64,000 bases of DNA, from NCBI GenBank assembly GCA_014529385.2, contig CM043952.1, positions 150,625,057 through 150,689,056 on the forward strand. The letters are read 5' to 3'. Under the pieces are notes generated by a model, which saw only the letters and a list, made by a program, of their open reading frames with translations, ran no database searches and was not told the origin of the DNA. The position numbers and the translations under genes were made by a program. This DNA comes from Adiantum capillus-veneris (Eukaryota; Streptophyta; Polypodiopsida; Polypodiales; Pteridaceae). Below, one piece after another: positions 49,988 to 62,130 of this stretch. How positions within the stretch are numbered: position 1 is the stretch's first letter; every line of letters starts with the position of its first letter.

Positions 49988-50317
49988 TGAAAGGAATGGC
50001 ATTTATGGCAGAAATGTTAGTGAGCCAATCATGGCGTGACTAGTAAGTTAATTACAAGGAGAGATTAGAGAGAGATTAACACTAATGCTAATAGCAAATC
50101 ATGATTGAATTGAGAGAAAATGCTACATGCAAATGGTGGGTACAAAGTAGGTGCAAATGATGGCTAATGAGGGGATACAAAGTGTGTAGCTTTGGGCTTC
50201 TTTAATAGAGTTGGGAGAGGGCATCTAGTGACCTAATCAATGATGTCACGTGTGTAGGCTTCCAAACTAGAGGGTGTTCTCACTTGTGGTGGTGCAGATG
50301 TGTCACACCTCCCAAAA
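49988..50317 (-). repeat. 5' LTR of the short LTR element
   Basis: It ends on the minus strand in GCCATTCCTTTCA, directly followed by the tRNA-iMet-type primer site. It aligns with 47953-48283. Confidence 0.85.
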
Positions 50318-50322
50318 ATTGT

Positions 50323-50720
50323 ATGTGATGGATTGTCAGACAACACGCGCACACGAGTGACATGGTTTTTGTAGATAGCTCTTTTTTCATGCCATTTTCT
50401 TAAAGACATAGTCTAGCTTTCCATGGCGTGAGTGCAGCCCTGATGTATACTCTTATAGTTGGGACACCACATGACAAACCTTGGGAGTCTTCCAAGTTTG
50501 GAAGGCCATGTGGAATTAGATTTGGATACATATGGAGGCACTTATTGGATATGAGTACTCTATACATAATAACAGCAGTTTGATGACGCAATGGACATTT
50601 GAGTTGTGGAGGCTGAGGATAGCTACATCTTTCTATGATGTTGAGCAAAGAGTTTCTAACGAGTGTATGCAACATATGATTATGGAGCAGGCATCAAATT
50701 TCAGCATAGAAACATGGAAT
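50323..50720 (+). pseudogene. hAT transposase fragment (3' piece)
   Basis: Directly after the LTR element's target duplication the hAT frame resumes as CDGLSDNTRTRVTWFL, fitting the DGWSD motif of DUF659. Further on, a frame at about 50575-50700 (TFELWRLRIATSFYDVEQRV) resembles the conserved 'TRFASSF' block of hAT transposases. The part between is missing or shifted. No dimerisation domain is seen. Confidence 0.5.
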
Positions 50721-51411
50721 TGGAACATGGAACCGGAACTGTAGCAACAAAAAGGGAGGGCGGGGGGGGGGGGGGCACGTAGTAGGTAGCCTAGAGGAGA
50801 TTGATAAAGTGGAGATTCTATTGAGGAGCTAGGTTTTAATGGCCACAAGGCCCCCAAAGAAGCCCAAAATGGGGTGAGCATTACCTACATAGCTCTTTAA
50901 AAAACTTTGTTGGTCACTTTGCAATCTCATAACGGACATTCAACAGCCAAAACAAAATTGAAACACATCCCGAAGCGGGATCATGATGTGCGCCAATTGA
51001 AATGGCACAAGTCCGAACAACAATTTGGAAGTAGGGAACGCGTTTTGAGCACGGTAAGGGTCCGGAACAGGGATTCTGTGGGTTTATATTACTTGGAGTA
51101 TGTGAGTAGGTACAATTTTTCATGAGCAAGACTATACTTATTAGTTTAGTTCTACAATAGCTAGGATGCTAGATTGGCGAGCTCTCTCCATCACTTAGTG
51201 GCAATAGGGCACCTGGCACATTTATGTAGGTGTCACGCAAAAAGAGAGTTTTTGCCTGTTGCCTATGATGTATTGTGATTCTTTCCCCATGAAGTTTGTA
51301 CTTTGTATTGTATCTTTGGGGTTTCTCCCTTTAAAACAATTTTTAAATATGGTCTTCAAGTGTTTCTTGAAATAAATATAAAGAATACCATGTCCCATTT
51401 TTCTCTCCAAA

Positions 51412-51413
<2 letters not shown>
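50721..51413. other. No clear gene; poly-G tract
   Basis: Contains a G-run at about 50762-50775. Otherwise no supportable coding or RNA feature. Confidence 0.35.

Positions 51414-51462
<49 letters not shown>
51414..51462. repeat. (GA)n microsatellite
   Basis: GA repeat of about 49 bp directly before a LINE 3'-end snippet. Confidence 0.95.
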
Positions 51463-51465
<3 letters not shown>

Positions 51466-51540
51466 AGAGGATTTTGAAGGTGTAGGAATCCCAAGAGGCC
51501 TCAAAGATCTATCTGACGAGAGTTGAACTCGAGCCCTGTT
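51463..51540 (+). mobile_element. LINE 3'-end snippet, L2/CR1-like family
   Basis: AGAAGAAGAGGATTTT followed by AGGCCTCAAAGATCTATCTGA matches the 3' part of the LINE at 23700-23760 (AGAAGAAGAGAATTTT, AGGCCTCAAAGATTTATCCGA). It is about 78 bp, flanked on both sides by microsatellites. Confidence 0.5.
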
Positions 51541-51544
51541 AATC

Positions 51545-51615
<71 letters not shown>
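51545..51615. repeat. Compound (CA)n(GA)n microsatellite
   Basis: CA repeat at 51545-51580 passing directly into a GA repeat at 51581-51615, immediately 3' of the LINE snippet. Confidence 0.95.
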
Positions 51616-51619
<4 letters not shown>

Positions 51620-52149
51620 AATGTTATACTAATGTCTTCAAAAGGCCAAAATGACCTATAAGACCAAAAGGTTACATTCATGTATGCCTCTAGTAGAATG
51701 TCTAGGGAACATAAAAATAAAATAAATGAGGGCACCTAGAGTGGGTAGGTATGTAAGCCTATCCTAAATCATCATCAACATCACATAATACATCATCTCG
51801 AAACACATGGGGAGGGGTACAATCATGGCTAATGCATGTAAAGTGGAGAAAGTGTACACAGGTGATCATCCCATGAACTCTCTCATGGGTCTATGCAGTA
51901 TGGCCTTGATGTTCTCCATAGTCAGCTCTTTGAAGGGACGTGTTCCATGTCGCTCCATAGCCTCCGATGTAGACCTCATCTACCGTATGAAAATCCTCGA
52001 GCGTCGTGGGCGGCCAAGGGTGGCCATCGTGAGTAGTCCCTCTATAGAAACTAGTGATCTGCCTCTATATGGATCCTCTGTTCCTAGGTCCTCTATTCCT
52101 AGGGGTAGTCTCTAAGTCCGGATCTCCAGCAAGAAGAGACATAGGCACC

Positions 52150-53690
52150 TCTAATCATAGTAATCCATGATGCGCGATAAGAGGCCAATCCCTCTTTGAA
52201 TAAGCAATGAAAACACCGAATGTTGTGCACTGTAGATATAATGCTCCTTTGTCGCTGGCTCTCTCTAATAAACCTAGCATAATCTCTCCTTTGAGGGTAT
52301 ACCTGTGTCGGCTAGTCCCTATCTCCAACAAGTGAGATGAGGTGCGTAGCTGACCAATAACACATCCAATGCCATGAGATGGTGGATGTCCAGACTCCAT
52401 ATACCTAGGGCGTGATATAAACCCATCATCTGTTGTATGAAGAAGATGGTCTCGATAAAAAGCCATCTTTGTCCCCAACTCACATGACGGAGAGAACCAA
52501 GTCCTCCTAGTATCTGAGATCATGTTTGATAATCCTCCTATCTTTGAATGTGGGAGGGTGCAAATGGTGCATCTAGGGCATATTGAAAAGGGAGCAGCCT
52601 GTCCATACTAAATCCATGTAGCTCAAACCAAGATGATATTTGTGCAAACCAACATAAAGTATCACCCTCCCTAGCCGACTGTCGTGATGACTCCAGCGCT
52701 AGTCGTGCATATATGTCATGTGGGAGCTCCCATGTTCTATGAATGAAAGATAGTGATTAAGCAAGAGCCTCCACTACAATCAATGGTGCACTCATCTCAA
52801 CGCTGGTAATTTCATTTGGCACTGAGGCTTTTGCCTGGATAAGCCTAGAGTTCGTGGATACAAGTGGTCTCTCCATGGATCTCATCCACCATATGTTCAC
52901 CCTGATCTACTATGATGATCCAAGCTGGGCCCCCATATCTGCACTCCATAAAGCATGGTAGAAGTGACCAAAGTGTGAAATAGCCACAGCTTGTAGCTCC
53001 TGAAACTGCATCAATGAACATACCCTCTCTAGTCCTCCTAATGCTATATATCCCATTGTCAATCTCGCCTCTGCAACCCCTCTCATAGAGAAAGTAACAC
53101 CAAGATATGTATAGGAGTCTGCATACTCCAATATCTCCTATCCATATGTTAAAATAGGTGCTGATCTCCGGACCCACATTGCAAGACTGAATACCATCAT
53201 CACCTTGTTTTGCCAAGGTTGGTGGAGAGCCCACTATCATGGGCATTAGCATTTTAACGCATCAAGATGTCTTCTCATACCCTCTGGGGAGACTGAAATA
53301 AGGACATCATCATCAGCATAAAGCAATAGTGGTATCCCTGTACTTGACAACTGTGCCCCTCTACCCCACAGTCTCAAAAGAAGTCAGAAATCTCATCAAT
53401 ATACAATCCAAACAAAGTCAGAGAAAGTGGGCATCCCTACTTCACGCCAATAGTAGAGTGAACAAGCTCTGAAAGACCCTTTGTTGTCTATGACTCTCCC
53501 TATAACTGTCTCTTAGAGTGCCATGATACCCCTCACAAGCTCTTCTGGACTCCCAAGTCATGTAGTCTCCATATCAATCTGGCTTTTGAGACTGTGTCAA
53601 AGGCTTTGCGGAAATCCACAAAGCTACAATAAATCCTCCTCCCACATGCTCTGCCCTTCTCAAGATCATTCTAAGCATGAAGATATGATC
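52150..53690 (-). mobile_element. LINE 3' half, L2/CR1-like family (copy 3), reverse transcriptase
   Basis: On the minus strand the RT motifs run KAFDTVSKARLIWRL (about 53600), then a KQGCPLSP-type block before LTLFGLYIDEISDFF (about 53400), then an ADDD-type motif C region (about 53310). After it come YADSYTYLGVTFSMRGVAEA and RLTMGYIALGGLERV (about 53010-53130). The tail at 52155-52523 (ISRPRYMESGHPPSHGIG, then HLLEIGTSRHRY) matches the C-terminus of the copy at 20505-23790. It is broken many times. The 5' side stops at a GA microsatellite. Confidence 0.65.
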
Positions 53691-53698
53691 ATGTGCAG

Positions 53699-53749
<51 letters not shown>
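53699..53749. repeat. (GA)n microsatellite
   Basis: Uninterrupted GA repeat of about 51 bp at the 5' break of the minus-strand LINE. Confidence 0.95.
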
Positions 53750-53750
<1 letters not shown>

Positions 53751-53949
53751 AGACGAATAGAAACAAAGATAGAAAGAGATGTCAAAAGAAAGCAAGAGAA
53801 AGAAAGATAGCAGACAACTAATCTGTGATCTGGCTACTGTCACCCTTCTCGAAGGGGAGTCAAAGGGCCAAATACCTCCCTGTAAAATCTCTCTCAGCTG
53901 TAATCTGGGCCATCTCTGATCTGCTTACTCCTTTACCCTTCTCACACGG

Positions 53950-54560
53950 CCAACTCCCTCTCTATATAAACAATGAAATCTCCCTAAAATCCCTTTAACG
54001 GTAGGACATCTGAAAATTTAATGCCATTCCATCTCCACCACCTAGTGACAAAGTCTGCATATACGTCCTCCTGCATCTCCGCTGTGACTCTCAGCCTCCG
54101 TCTCAAGTGCATGTAATGATACTCTGAGGTAACCTAGGGACCTACCTCATCACAATGTGAGACCTGACAAAAGGAGGGGAGTCGATCAATAACCAGCCCA
54201 TGCTGTGAAAACAATTTCAGCACTGCCGGTACCATGTGCTTCATTAGCAAAACTGGTGTAAAATATTCCTCCTCATTTAATGCTCTAGACGAGTGGATAC
54301 TATTTGATAATTCTGTTTGCCAAAACCTTCGTCAATTCACTTCTTTCCAATGCATCGGGCACCTCAAGTCCCATGTCATTTGTTAGCGGACTGTCTACAA
54401 CAGCAGCTAAGTTGGTACCTTGCTTCATGCAGCAGCCGTCATGTGCTCTCTGTTTTCCTAAGTCCATATATTCACTTCTTAAACCAGTTGATGTTGACCA
54501 TGAAACGTTATCCCACCGCTTATCTCCAACATGTGGAGCACTGTCCTGAAGCATAGGAGA
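53950..54560 (-). pseudogene. Candidate host gene or gene relic, unknown, terminal part
   Basis: The minus strand is strongly protein-like over about 600 bp. A block DSAPHVGDKRWDNVSWS to VPDALERSELTKVL (54300-54545) can start after a CTATGCTTCAG acceptor. In a second frame RRFWQTELSNSIHSSRALNE runs on to HMVPAVLKLFSQHGLVIDRL and CQVSHCDEVG. Then, after one stop, VTSEYHYMHLRRRLRVTAEM and DVYADFVTRWWRWNGIKFSD follow (to about 53970). The frame change between the first two blocks and the stop argue for a pseudogene or an unseen intron. No repeat-family motif is visible, so a host origin is inferred. I do not recognise the protein. Confidence 0.35.
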
Positions 54561-54849
54561 TGGATGGCATTTCTAGCACAAGAGTGAAGTTTCTGTTTCC
54601 TGCAAAGATGGAAATCCTGGTGTCATCTTTTTTTTTGTTTCCTCTAATTTTCCATGTTGCGTTTTGCATGTAGCAAAGACCGGCCAACCAAGCACAACTC
54701 GTTTCACATGAACCTTCGTCCTTTTTCTCTGTTCCCTTTAATTCTCCCAAGTTGTGCTTTGCATATAGCACTCAAGCTTGAGCAGATCCTTTAAAAAGAC
54801 CATAGTGCTTGAGGCAAGACAATAAAAGGAACAACAGGTTCAGAATTAC

Positions 54850-55480
54850 AAAGCTGACTTTGCTATTTCAAATAATGTTTCGTTGCCAGTAAGAGCACCA
54901 CCACAGGCTACTGAGTCACTACCTTGTGAAGAATGGTCCAACAGGTAGTCTCCCACTACATTCTTCAGTAAGTGGTTGAACCCAAGTCAAAGGCTAAAAG
55001 AATATGCACTCCATAATCAGCAATGATCTCAAGAATAATTACCGGCCTCAGTATTCACTTGTCTCTGTTGGACAACGTTCCCTATAAGATGGACCAAAAA
55101 TTGCGACCATGCTGAAAAGAACAGTTAATTGCAGGAGATTCCAAATAAAAGGCAGGAAAAGCAAGAAAAATTGCATGAGAACTGTAGCAAGCTTGAAATT
55201 GAGGAACTTTCACCATTACAACAAGTTGTTTTGGTCTAGCTAAAGATATCATAAATGATATACAAGATGGACAGAGAATATCCACACACCTGAAATAGAA
55301 AGAAGAGGAAATACAACATCTTTTTGACTTGTGAGGTGGTTTGTAGCTATCCTGTGGGAAGGCAATGCTAGTAAACGCTCTCTGCAAAGTTGACGAAGGT
55401 AACAACACCTCACAGCTGGTCACACTTTTGACCACCACCAGACCTTTGGAAGTGAAACACAGGCAGCAGGGTGCCATTGT
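54850..55480 (-). pseudogene. Possible upstream exons of the unknown minus-strand gene
   Basis: A minus-strand block LLKNVVGDYLLDHSSQGSDS (then ACGGALTGNETLFEIAKSA) lies at about 54855-54970 after an ACTTACTGAAG acceptor-like site. Further upstream, sequence at about 55290-55480 shows AG-bounded segments (TTCTATTTCAG, CTTTGCAG) typical of exon edges. These lie on the same strand as the 53950-54560 relic and may be earlier exons. The assignment is weak. Confidence 0.25.
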
Positions 55481-55619
55481 CCCCTAAAAAATGGGACTCT
55501 CTGCAAAAAAAAAAGTAAAGGTATTCAACCAGGATCATTTTTGTCCTGAAGCTGAGCCCCAATGTGATACGCAAGACCCACCACTCACGTGCAAGACCCT
55601 TGCCCTCCAACACTTACAT

Positions 55620-56028
55620 GCACTCAAATCATAAGGGAAAACATTAATGAGAAGAGAGTTTGAATAGGTACCTTGTTATTGATGAAAGTAGGCATTGTGT
55701 GAATTCTCTCTCCTGCTTATGCCTGGACAGTCTCTTCCTCTATGTACGGTAGCAATCTTTAATGTAAGTTGATACAATGCGATACTTTTTATCTGCTAAA
55801 CACAATGGGTGACGTTATCTTATTGCTAGCAACGAGTGATCTTGCTGTATAAATTGCTCGATAAGGACTTATCTGGATTTGCAAACTTTAAGGATTAATT
55901 TTAATCCAAGCAATTAACAATTGAAACCCTGCTTGCAGATAAATCATTGGTAGTGGTGGTGGTCGAGTGTGTGTGCATACTTAGGGGATGGGGGAAAAGG
56001 GTAAGAGGGGAATTTCATTTATCTATTT
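55620..56028. other. No recognisable gene
   Basis: AT-rich spacer. Nothing supportable was seen. Confidence 0.4.
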
Positions 56029-56059
<31 letters not shown>

Positions 56060-56066
56060 CGTGTGT

Positions 56067-56109
<43 letters not shown>
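56029..56109. repeat. (GT)n(GC)n and 43-base poly-G tract
   Basis: GT repeat, short GC repeat, GTGTGT, then an unbroken G-run at about 56067-56109. Such runs form G-quadruplexes and are error-prone in sequencing, so the exact length should be treated with care. Confidence 0.9.
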
Positions 56110-56212
56110 CGGCTTGTAAAGATTTGAGCCTTCTTTTGCTCTGAATTTTCGAACATACAAAACAACAGGAAAGGTTGCAGTGGTATTAATCCAGAGTTGA
56201 ATCCAGGTTAAG

Positions 56213-56985
56213 TGAAATTGGCCAGTAGACTCACTGAAGGGCGGTAGACTTTAGCTTTCACCCGATCTTTACTTTAATTTTACCTGTACTTCACAACAGA
56301 GAGGAACTTCTCAAATAAACTTGAGACTGAAATTCAAGTTCAAGCAAAGCACGACTTGGCAGCTAGAGTGCTCCCAAGTAGACAGTGACACTGTGTTGGC
56401 CCCATAGGTGCGCACCCCTTTCGGTATTTCCTTATTCCAATTAAACTTTTGGAGAAAACCTTTAAATTCCTGCGTGCTATCCCACTTTTATTGGGCTGAA
56501 AATGGCCTACTCTCCTAAACCTAGTGAGAAATTGCAACACGCTGAATTCTCTGTTTTCGGCCTCTAAAATGCACCAGAACACTTGTACGACGATTCCCTA
56601 ACTTCTCCGAAGCTCCTGGGACTGTTAGGCGACCAAAACGCCCAAAACCCTAAACCTGCAAAATACACAGTAGGCTGTAATTCTTTGTGCCCATCGCATC
56701 CATAGCAAGCCCTTGAGTTCCCGCACCTATAGGGCCACTTACCCTTTGATTTGGACAAGATTTCTCGCAAGAAATCTCTCTGAATCAACCTTTGTCTACA
56801 GCGAATTAGCAATTCGCTAATCCGTATCTATACAAGAGGCTCTTGCCTCCGCAATCGCGCATAAATCCACACAACTCTACAAACAGATGAGTAGCCCTTA
56901 AGTTGGGCATCACGTTTCTGTGTTCAAAAGGGGAGAGCGGTGCACGAGAGCGGAATCATCGTGCTACATGAACAATCGTGTCATC
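56213..56985 (-). repeat. 3' LTR (partial) of the minus-strand gypsy relative
   Basis: Begins (plus strand) TGAAATTGGCCAG and contains the hairpin ATTAGC-AATTC-GCTAAT (56805-56821) seen in the other copies. Confidence 0.65.
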
Positions 56986-59900
56986 TGATCAGATTTTATC
57001 TTCTTCCTGACAAGATTAAAACAAGCCTGTTTGTTGAACCTGCATACCATCATTTCCTTTCGATGTTCTTGAGAGATCAAAGATAAAATCCATAGCAATA
57101 CTTTCCCATGGCTTATCTAGAATAGGCACTGGGTGTAACAACCCAAGTTCCTTTTGCCTGTCAAACTTGACCTTTTGGCAAATTACGCATGCTCACACAA
57201 AGACATCCACATCTCTCCTCAAAGTAGGCCATAAAAGAATGTCTCGACCGCTCACACTGTCGCATCTATACTACGATGCCCTACATACTGTGGGACATGA
57301 CTTTCTAACATAACCTTATGTCGCAATGGTCTAGTGACGCATAGTCTGCCATGCATCATCATAAAACCGTCGCTCATGGCGTTGTCTATCTTGCAAAGTA
57401 AAATCCTTGCAAAATCTTCACCAATAACATATTGTTCCTTCATATCATCAAGCTCATGATGGTAAGGAATTGACACAACTGAAATTTGTGGCTTTCTTGA
57501 CAGCACATCAGTCACAATATTCTTCTTGTCTTCAACATGCACAATCTGACAATCTGAAAGTGGAACATAGAGAGAATGTTGGCCCATTGCATATGCTTTT
57601 CTAATAGCTTTGATTGTGTCAAGAAGTATCGCAAGGTCTCATGGTCTGTTTGGACAACAACATCAACACCTAATAGGTAGTGTTTCCAACTTGAAAGCGC
57701 ATGAATCACGGTCGGTAGCTCTTTCTCAAAGATTTGCATAGTCTTTTCTAGTCCTTGCAAGATTCTGTTTACATAGGCTACTACCCGACCATCCTACATT
57801 AGCAATGTCCCAATACTATTGCCACACACATCACACTGGACCACAAATGACTTCTTGAGAGCTGGCAAAACAATTACTGGATCCGAAGTCATCTTTTCTT
57901 TCAAGAGATTAAAAGTTGAAATCTCTCTTTGTGTCCATTTGAGAGTGACCTCTTTCTTTTGCAGAGCATGTAGGGGTGATGCAATCTCGGCAAAGTTCTC
58001 GATGAACCTTCTGTAGTAAGAGCATAATCCCAAGAAGCTGCAGACATCATGCACAGTCTTCAAGTCTGCCATGTCTGATCGCTTCAACCATGGCAGGATC
58101 CATTGGGACACCATCCTTTGACACTATGTGGCATGAAAAGTGGATCTCTTCCAAGAAGAATTCACTTTTCTTAGGGTTGATGAACAACCTGTGACAGCGT
58201 AGTTCTTTGAACACCATGGTCAAATGACCTCTATGCTTCTCTTCATTCTTCGAACAAACTATCATGTCATCAAAGAATGTGTCGACAAACTTTTGATGTG
58301 GGAGGAAAATCTGATCCATCATCCTATTGAACGTAGCAGGAGCATTTGTAAGACCAAATGGTATCACTAAGAACTCGTATAGACGAAACGTTGTTCTAAA
58401 CGCAGTCTTGTGCACATCCTCTGGCCTAATACGAATCAGATGGTATCCACTCTTAAGATCTATCCTGCTGAAAATTGCCGCACCCTCTAAACAGTCAAGA
58501 ACATCATCAATCCTTGGAATAGGAAACTTGTTCTTGATGGTATTCTTATTCAACACACGGTAGTCAATACACATGCGCCAAGAGCCATCCTTCTTTTGCA
58601 CTAAAAGCACTAGGGAACAAAAGGGTAAAGAACTAGGTTGAATCAACCCTTTTTCTAACAGCTCCTCTACCTAGCTCATAATCTCTTTCTGTTACGCCAC
58701 GCTAACCCTATAGGAGGTCTATTTGGTGGGCTATCACCTGGCACCAAATCTATCGCATGATCCTCAAGCCTCTCCAGCGCCAACCGAGACGGTAATAAGT
58801 TCGAAAAACAATCACTAAAAACTCTCGCAAAAATGCTGACCTTACTTTAACTAACACAGATAAATTTGATTTTTGACAATAATTTGAAACATCACGTGCA
58901 AAAATCAAGCATGCAGAAAGATGATTCTCAATTACATAAGTGATAGCATAAGCTTTACATCCAAGATGTGAGTTTTGCCATTATGCTACAGGGTGACCTT
59001 TTTGTTGAAGACATCCAACACTCCATGTACACGGAACATCCATGGGATTCCCAACAACCCATCGCACCCTTCCAATGGCATGATATAAAATTCCTCTATG
59101 TCCACATACAACTGAATATGCAGATGCAGCTTTCCAATGATGAGAGTAGCACATTCTGAATGGCCAGGACATGCCAAACCTGCCTCTGTTGTGTACCCAA
59201 TCTCTTCAGCTTTGATGCCCAATTTGATAGACAACTTCGGAGAGATAAAGTTTGCCTTAGCACCTGGATCAAAGAAAATAAGCGTTGCTTGATCCCTAAC
59301 TTTACCCCAAGCTCTACATAACTCACTGGCATCCAAGTTTGGCCTATTGCCCACCATATCTGGCGCTAAACCTACCGTGGGTTTGGTTTTCTTCCCTTTC
59401 TTGTCCTCTTTGTCCTCTAAGTCAGCTGGCCTCTTTCTCTGTGAGCAATCCTGCAAAATGACTAGAGCATCTATTCTCAGCCATTAAAGCCTTCTTCGTT
59501 TCAAAAGACTTTCGCACAAAAGGCTTCTTTTTCTGTTTCTTTGTCGGTTCTCTAGATGTCTCCGCCAAGTCCTTAGCTTTCTCTGCCTTTTCTGACCCCT
59601 GGGACGCTTCAGGAGTCGCTTTTGCAAAGGGCTTATTTGATGAATTTTTCTTTGGCTGGCCCCCTTTCACATTGCCTTGGAATCCACTGTCTTCACCCTT
59701 CAACAAGGCATGACCAGTGTTGGCAACTTCCATAAGTTGAGTAAAGATGGCCACTCTGTTCTTTGTACAGTAGTTCTTGAGTCCTTTAGGGAGCCCACAA
59801 TAATACTTCTCTATCTGCTCTGTCAATGGTACGAACCTATAGGAAGTTACTTAAAGCAACGCTTTATAGAACTTCCGATTGTACTCCTCTAAGATTTTGC

Positions 59901-61141
59901 AAGTAGCTGCATTGAGTTGGTGCCAATTTGTCATGACATCGGCTTCAAATTCATTTGACAGCCATGCAGATGCAACATTTGCTTGAAGTAAACCCATGTG
60001 CGGATGCCTACCCTTGCATCGACAGAGTCAACTGCCATGAACGTGCATTTCCTTTCAAGAAAGTGGTAGCTTTCCTACCTTGGAGGCCTCTGTAAGCCGT
60101 ATCAAACTATTGGAGGAAAGTAGAGCCTCCGCTTGTCCTTAAATCTGCTAAAAGTATCAAACTTCACAACTGCACCACCTTCTTTGTATGGTTTTGGCAC
60201 TCCCAAATTATCATAGGAAAGTGGGTAAGGATCATCTGTGTCCCCCTGGTTGTTAACCTTTTGGTTCCCTCATGCCATATTTACCTACTCATCGGAAAAA
60301 CCAGCCGTACCAAAAGCGGACTGTGGCACCCCAGGTTGGCCCTGATTACACTAAAACCCTAATTGTGAGCCCTATATTACCATACATGGGGTCTGGCATC
60401 ATGCCTTGCATACCCCCAAAGAGTGTTCCTCGCATGTACTCCTAGTTTCCAGGCGCATAACCAGCCATGCCTTGAAACAAAATCCACCCCCAAAATTCCC
60501 AAGATGTACCATGGGTGGTGGAAAAACCTTATGCATAGTCTGGAAATTAGCTCCCTATCCATTTAATCCAACATTTGGACTCTCAAAGGTGGCTAGTTGA
60601 ATTGATATAGCTTGTGGAATTGGTGTTCTAGCCACCTGCTCGTGGGCAGAAAGAGTTTTTCTTGGAACCCCAACTGACTCCGCAACATGGGAATGCTCCC
60701 TGCCCTGCTCAGACGCATAAGAGACCAAGACTTGAGCCTCAACGGGCTCTACTACAAGTGAAAGTTGCCTTGTCTGTTGTGACACTGGTGGAGCTTGCAA
60801 AAATTCCATAAACCTGGGATTTTGCACCAACAGAGAATACACATTCATAGCAGCAACCAATTGTGTCCTGAACGCATCCTCCTCTAGTTGCCCAGTCATA
60901 AACCCTTGAACTTATGGAGCATTCACATTGATGAAAGGTACAGACAAGGGTAGCCGCGAACTCTCGCCAACCCCGAACACCGGAGGAACAGCCTGTTTGG
61001 CCTGTGAAGAGGAACCCTCTTCCTGGTGTCATTCGTCCTGTCAGCCATAGTGGAATTCCAAGTTCTTGAGCTTTGTGTCTTCGCCAAAAACGAACCAAGC
61101 CTCACTTGAGAAAAAGTGATTATGTCCCAACAACGGAATCA

Positions 61142-61844
61142 TGTAACCAGCTACTAGACTCACTAAAGGGCGGTAGTCTTTGGCTTTCACCCGATCTTTA
61201 CTTTGATTAACTTTACCTATACTTCACAACAAACGAAAACTTCTCGAATAAACTTGAGACTTGAATTCAACACTTCAAACAAAGCACGACTTGGCAACCA
61301 AAGTGCTCCCAAGTAGACAATGACACCGCGTTGGTCCCAAAGGTTGGCGCTCCTTTCGGTATTTCTTTATTCCAATTAAACTTTGGAGCAAACCAGTAAA
61401 CTCCTACGTGCTCTCCCACTTTTATTGGGCTCAAAATGGTCTACTCTAACCCAATGTCGGCAACATAACGACAGTAGAAGACTTCACACACAAAATCCCC
61501 ATGCAGTAGGTGACTTTCCCAGCGCATCAGAGCACTTTCCTAAACCTGGCGAGAAATTACAGAACATTGAATTCTCTGTTTATGGCCTCTAAAATGCACC
61601 TCAACACCTGTATGACAACTCCCTAGCTTCCTTGAAGCTCCTGGTACTATTAGGCAACAAAACCAACCAAAACCCTAAACCTGCAAAAATACACAGGAGG
61701 CTGTAATCCTCTGTTTTGGGCTCCATTTCGTGTGTCGATCGCATCCGTAGCAAGCCCTCGAGTTCCCTTTGATTTGGACGAGATTTCTTGTAAGGAAACT
61801 CTCTGAACCAACATGTGCCTGCAGAGGCGCTTGCCTCATAGTTA
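61142..61844 (-). repeat. 5' LTR (visible part) of the minus-strand gypsy relative
   Basis: Shares GGGCGGTAGTCTTTGGCTTTCACCC-type sequence with the partial 3' LTR at 56213 and with the 29331 element LTR ends. It is cut at 61845 by the hAT element. Confidence 0.7.
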
Positions 61845-62040
61845 CAGGGGACGGGGGGGACGGGCCCTAGGGCCGGGGAACGGCCGTAACCGGGCCGGGA
61901 ACGGCTGGGAACGCCGAGGGACGGACGGAAAACGGGCCGGACGGGCGGGTCGCAGGGGGGACGGACCGGGGACGGCCGGGGCCGGACCAGGGTCGGACGG
62001 ACCGGACAGGGACGGCAGGGGTCGGCCGGGGTCGGATTCA
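61845..62040 (+). repeat. G-rich subterminal repeats of the hAT element
   Basis: About 195 bp made of imperfect GGGACGG / GGCCGGG units, far more GC-rich than anything nearby. Arrays of short subterminal repeats are transposase-binding sites in hAT elements; that role is inferred here. The strand asymmetry makes G-quadruplex formation likely. Confidence 0.6.
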
Positions 62041-62123
62041 AAAAAGTGACCGTTTTTGACCGTTTGCAACGGCTCTGTGCAGCCCCAACTGCCATATTTT
62101 TTAAGCCTTGGCCCTTGGGAGGC

Positions 62124-62130
62124 TATAAAA
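62124..62130 (+). promoter_or_regulatory. TATA box of the hAT transposase gene
   Basis: GGCTATAAAAGGC is a strong plant TATA box, about 240 bases before the ATG at 62369. It predicts a leader of about 210 bases, which is rich in CTCAAG-type repeats. Confidence 0.6.

Larger units (their letters stand above)
47953..50317 (-). mobile_element. Short non-coding LTR retrotransposon (2365 bp)
   Basis: Two direct LTRs of about 330 bp (47953-48283, 49988-50317) enclose 1.7 kb without a gag or pol frame. ATTGT is duplicated on both sides (47948-47952, 50318-50322). Read on the minus strand, a site close to the tRNA-iMet type (TAGTATCAGAGCC, usual TGGTATCAGAGC) follows the 5' LTR, and a purine tract (CACGGGGAGGC) precedes the 3' LTR. 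It is structurally complete but non-autonomous (TRIM/LARD-like), needing a partner for enzymes. The LTRs differ by roughly 7% by eye, so it is several times older than the 29331 gypsy element. Confidence 0.85.
56213..61844 (-). mobile_element. Ty3/gypsy relative, minus strand, broken
   Basis: It is the third member of the same gypsy family. A partial 3' LTR lies at about 56213-56985. Integrase, RNase H, reverse transcriptase and protease pieces (for example FSRIDLKSGYHLIRI, FFDDMIVCS, FFDPGAKANFISP) lie at about 57.06-59.45 kb, and a gag region at about 59.45-61.1 kb. A primer-binding site (TGATTCCGTTGTTGGGA, read on minus, ending at 61141) and a 5' LTR from 61142 follow. The 5' LTR is interrupted at 61845 by a hAT transposon. 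The part between integrase and 3' LTR is absent. It has many breaks. Its two LTRs differ much more than those of the 29331 element (roughly 15-20% by eye), so it is old. Confidence 0.8.

Noticed and set aside
51463-51540. A separate short gene before the CA repeat
   Set aside because: The sequence matches the 3' end of the LINE at 20505-23790, so it is a LINE snippet.
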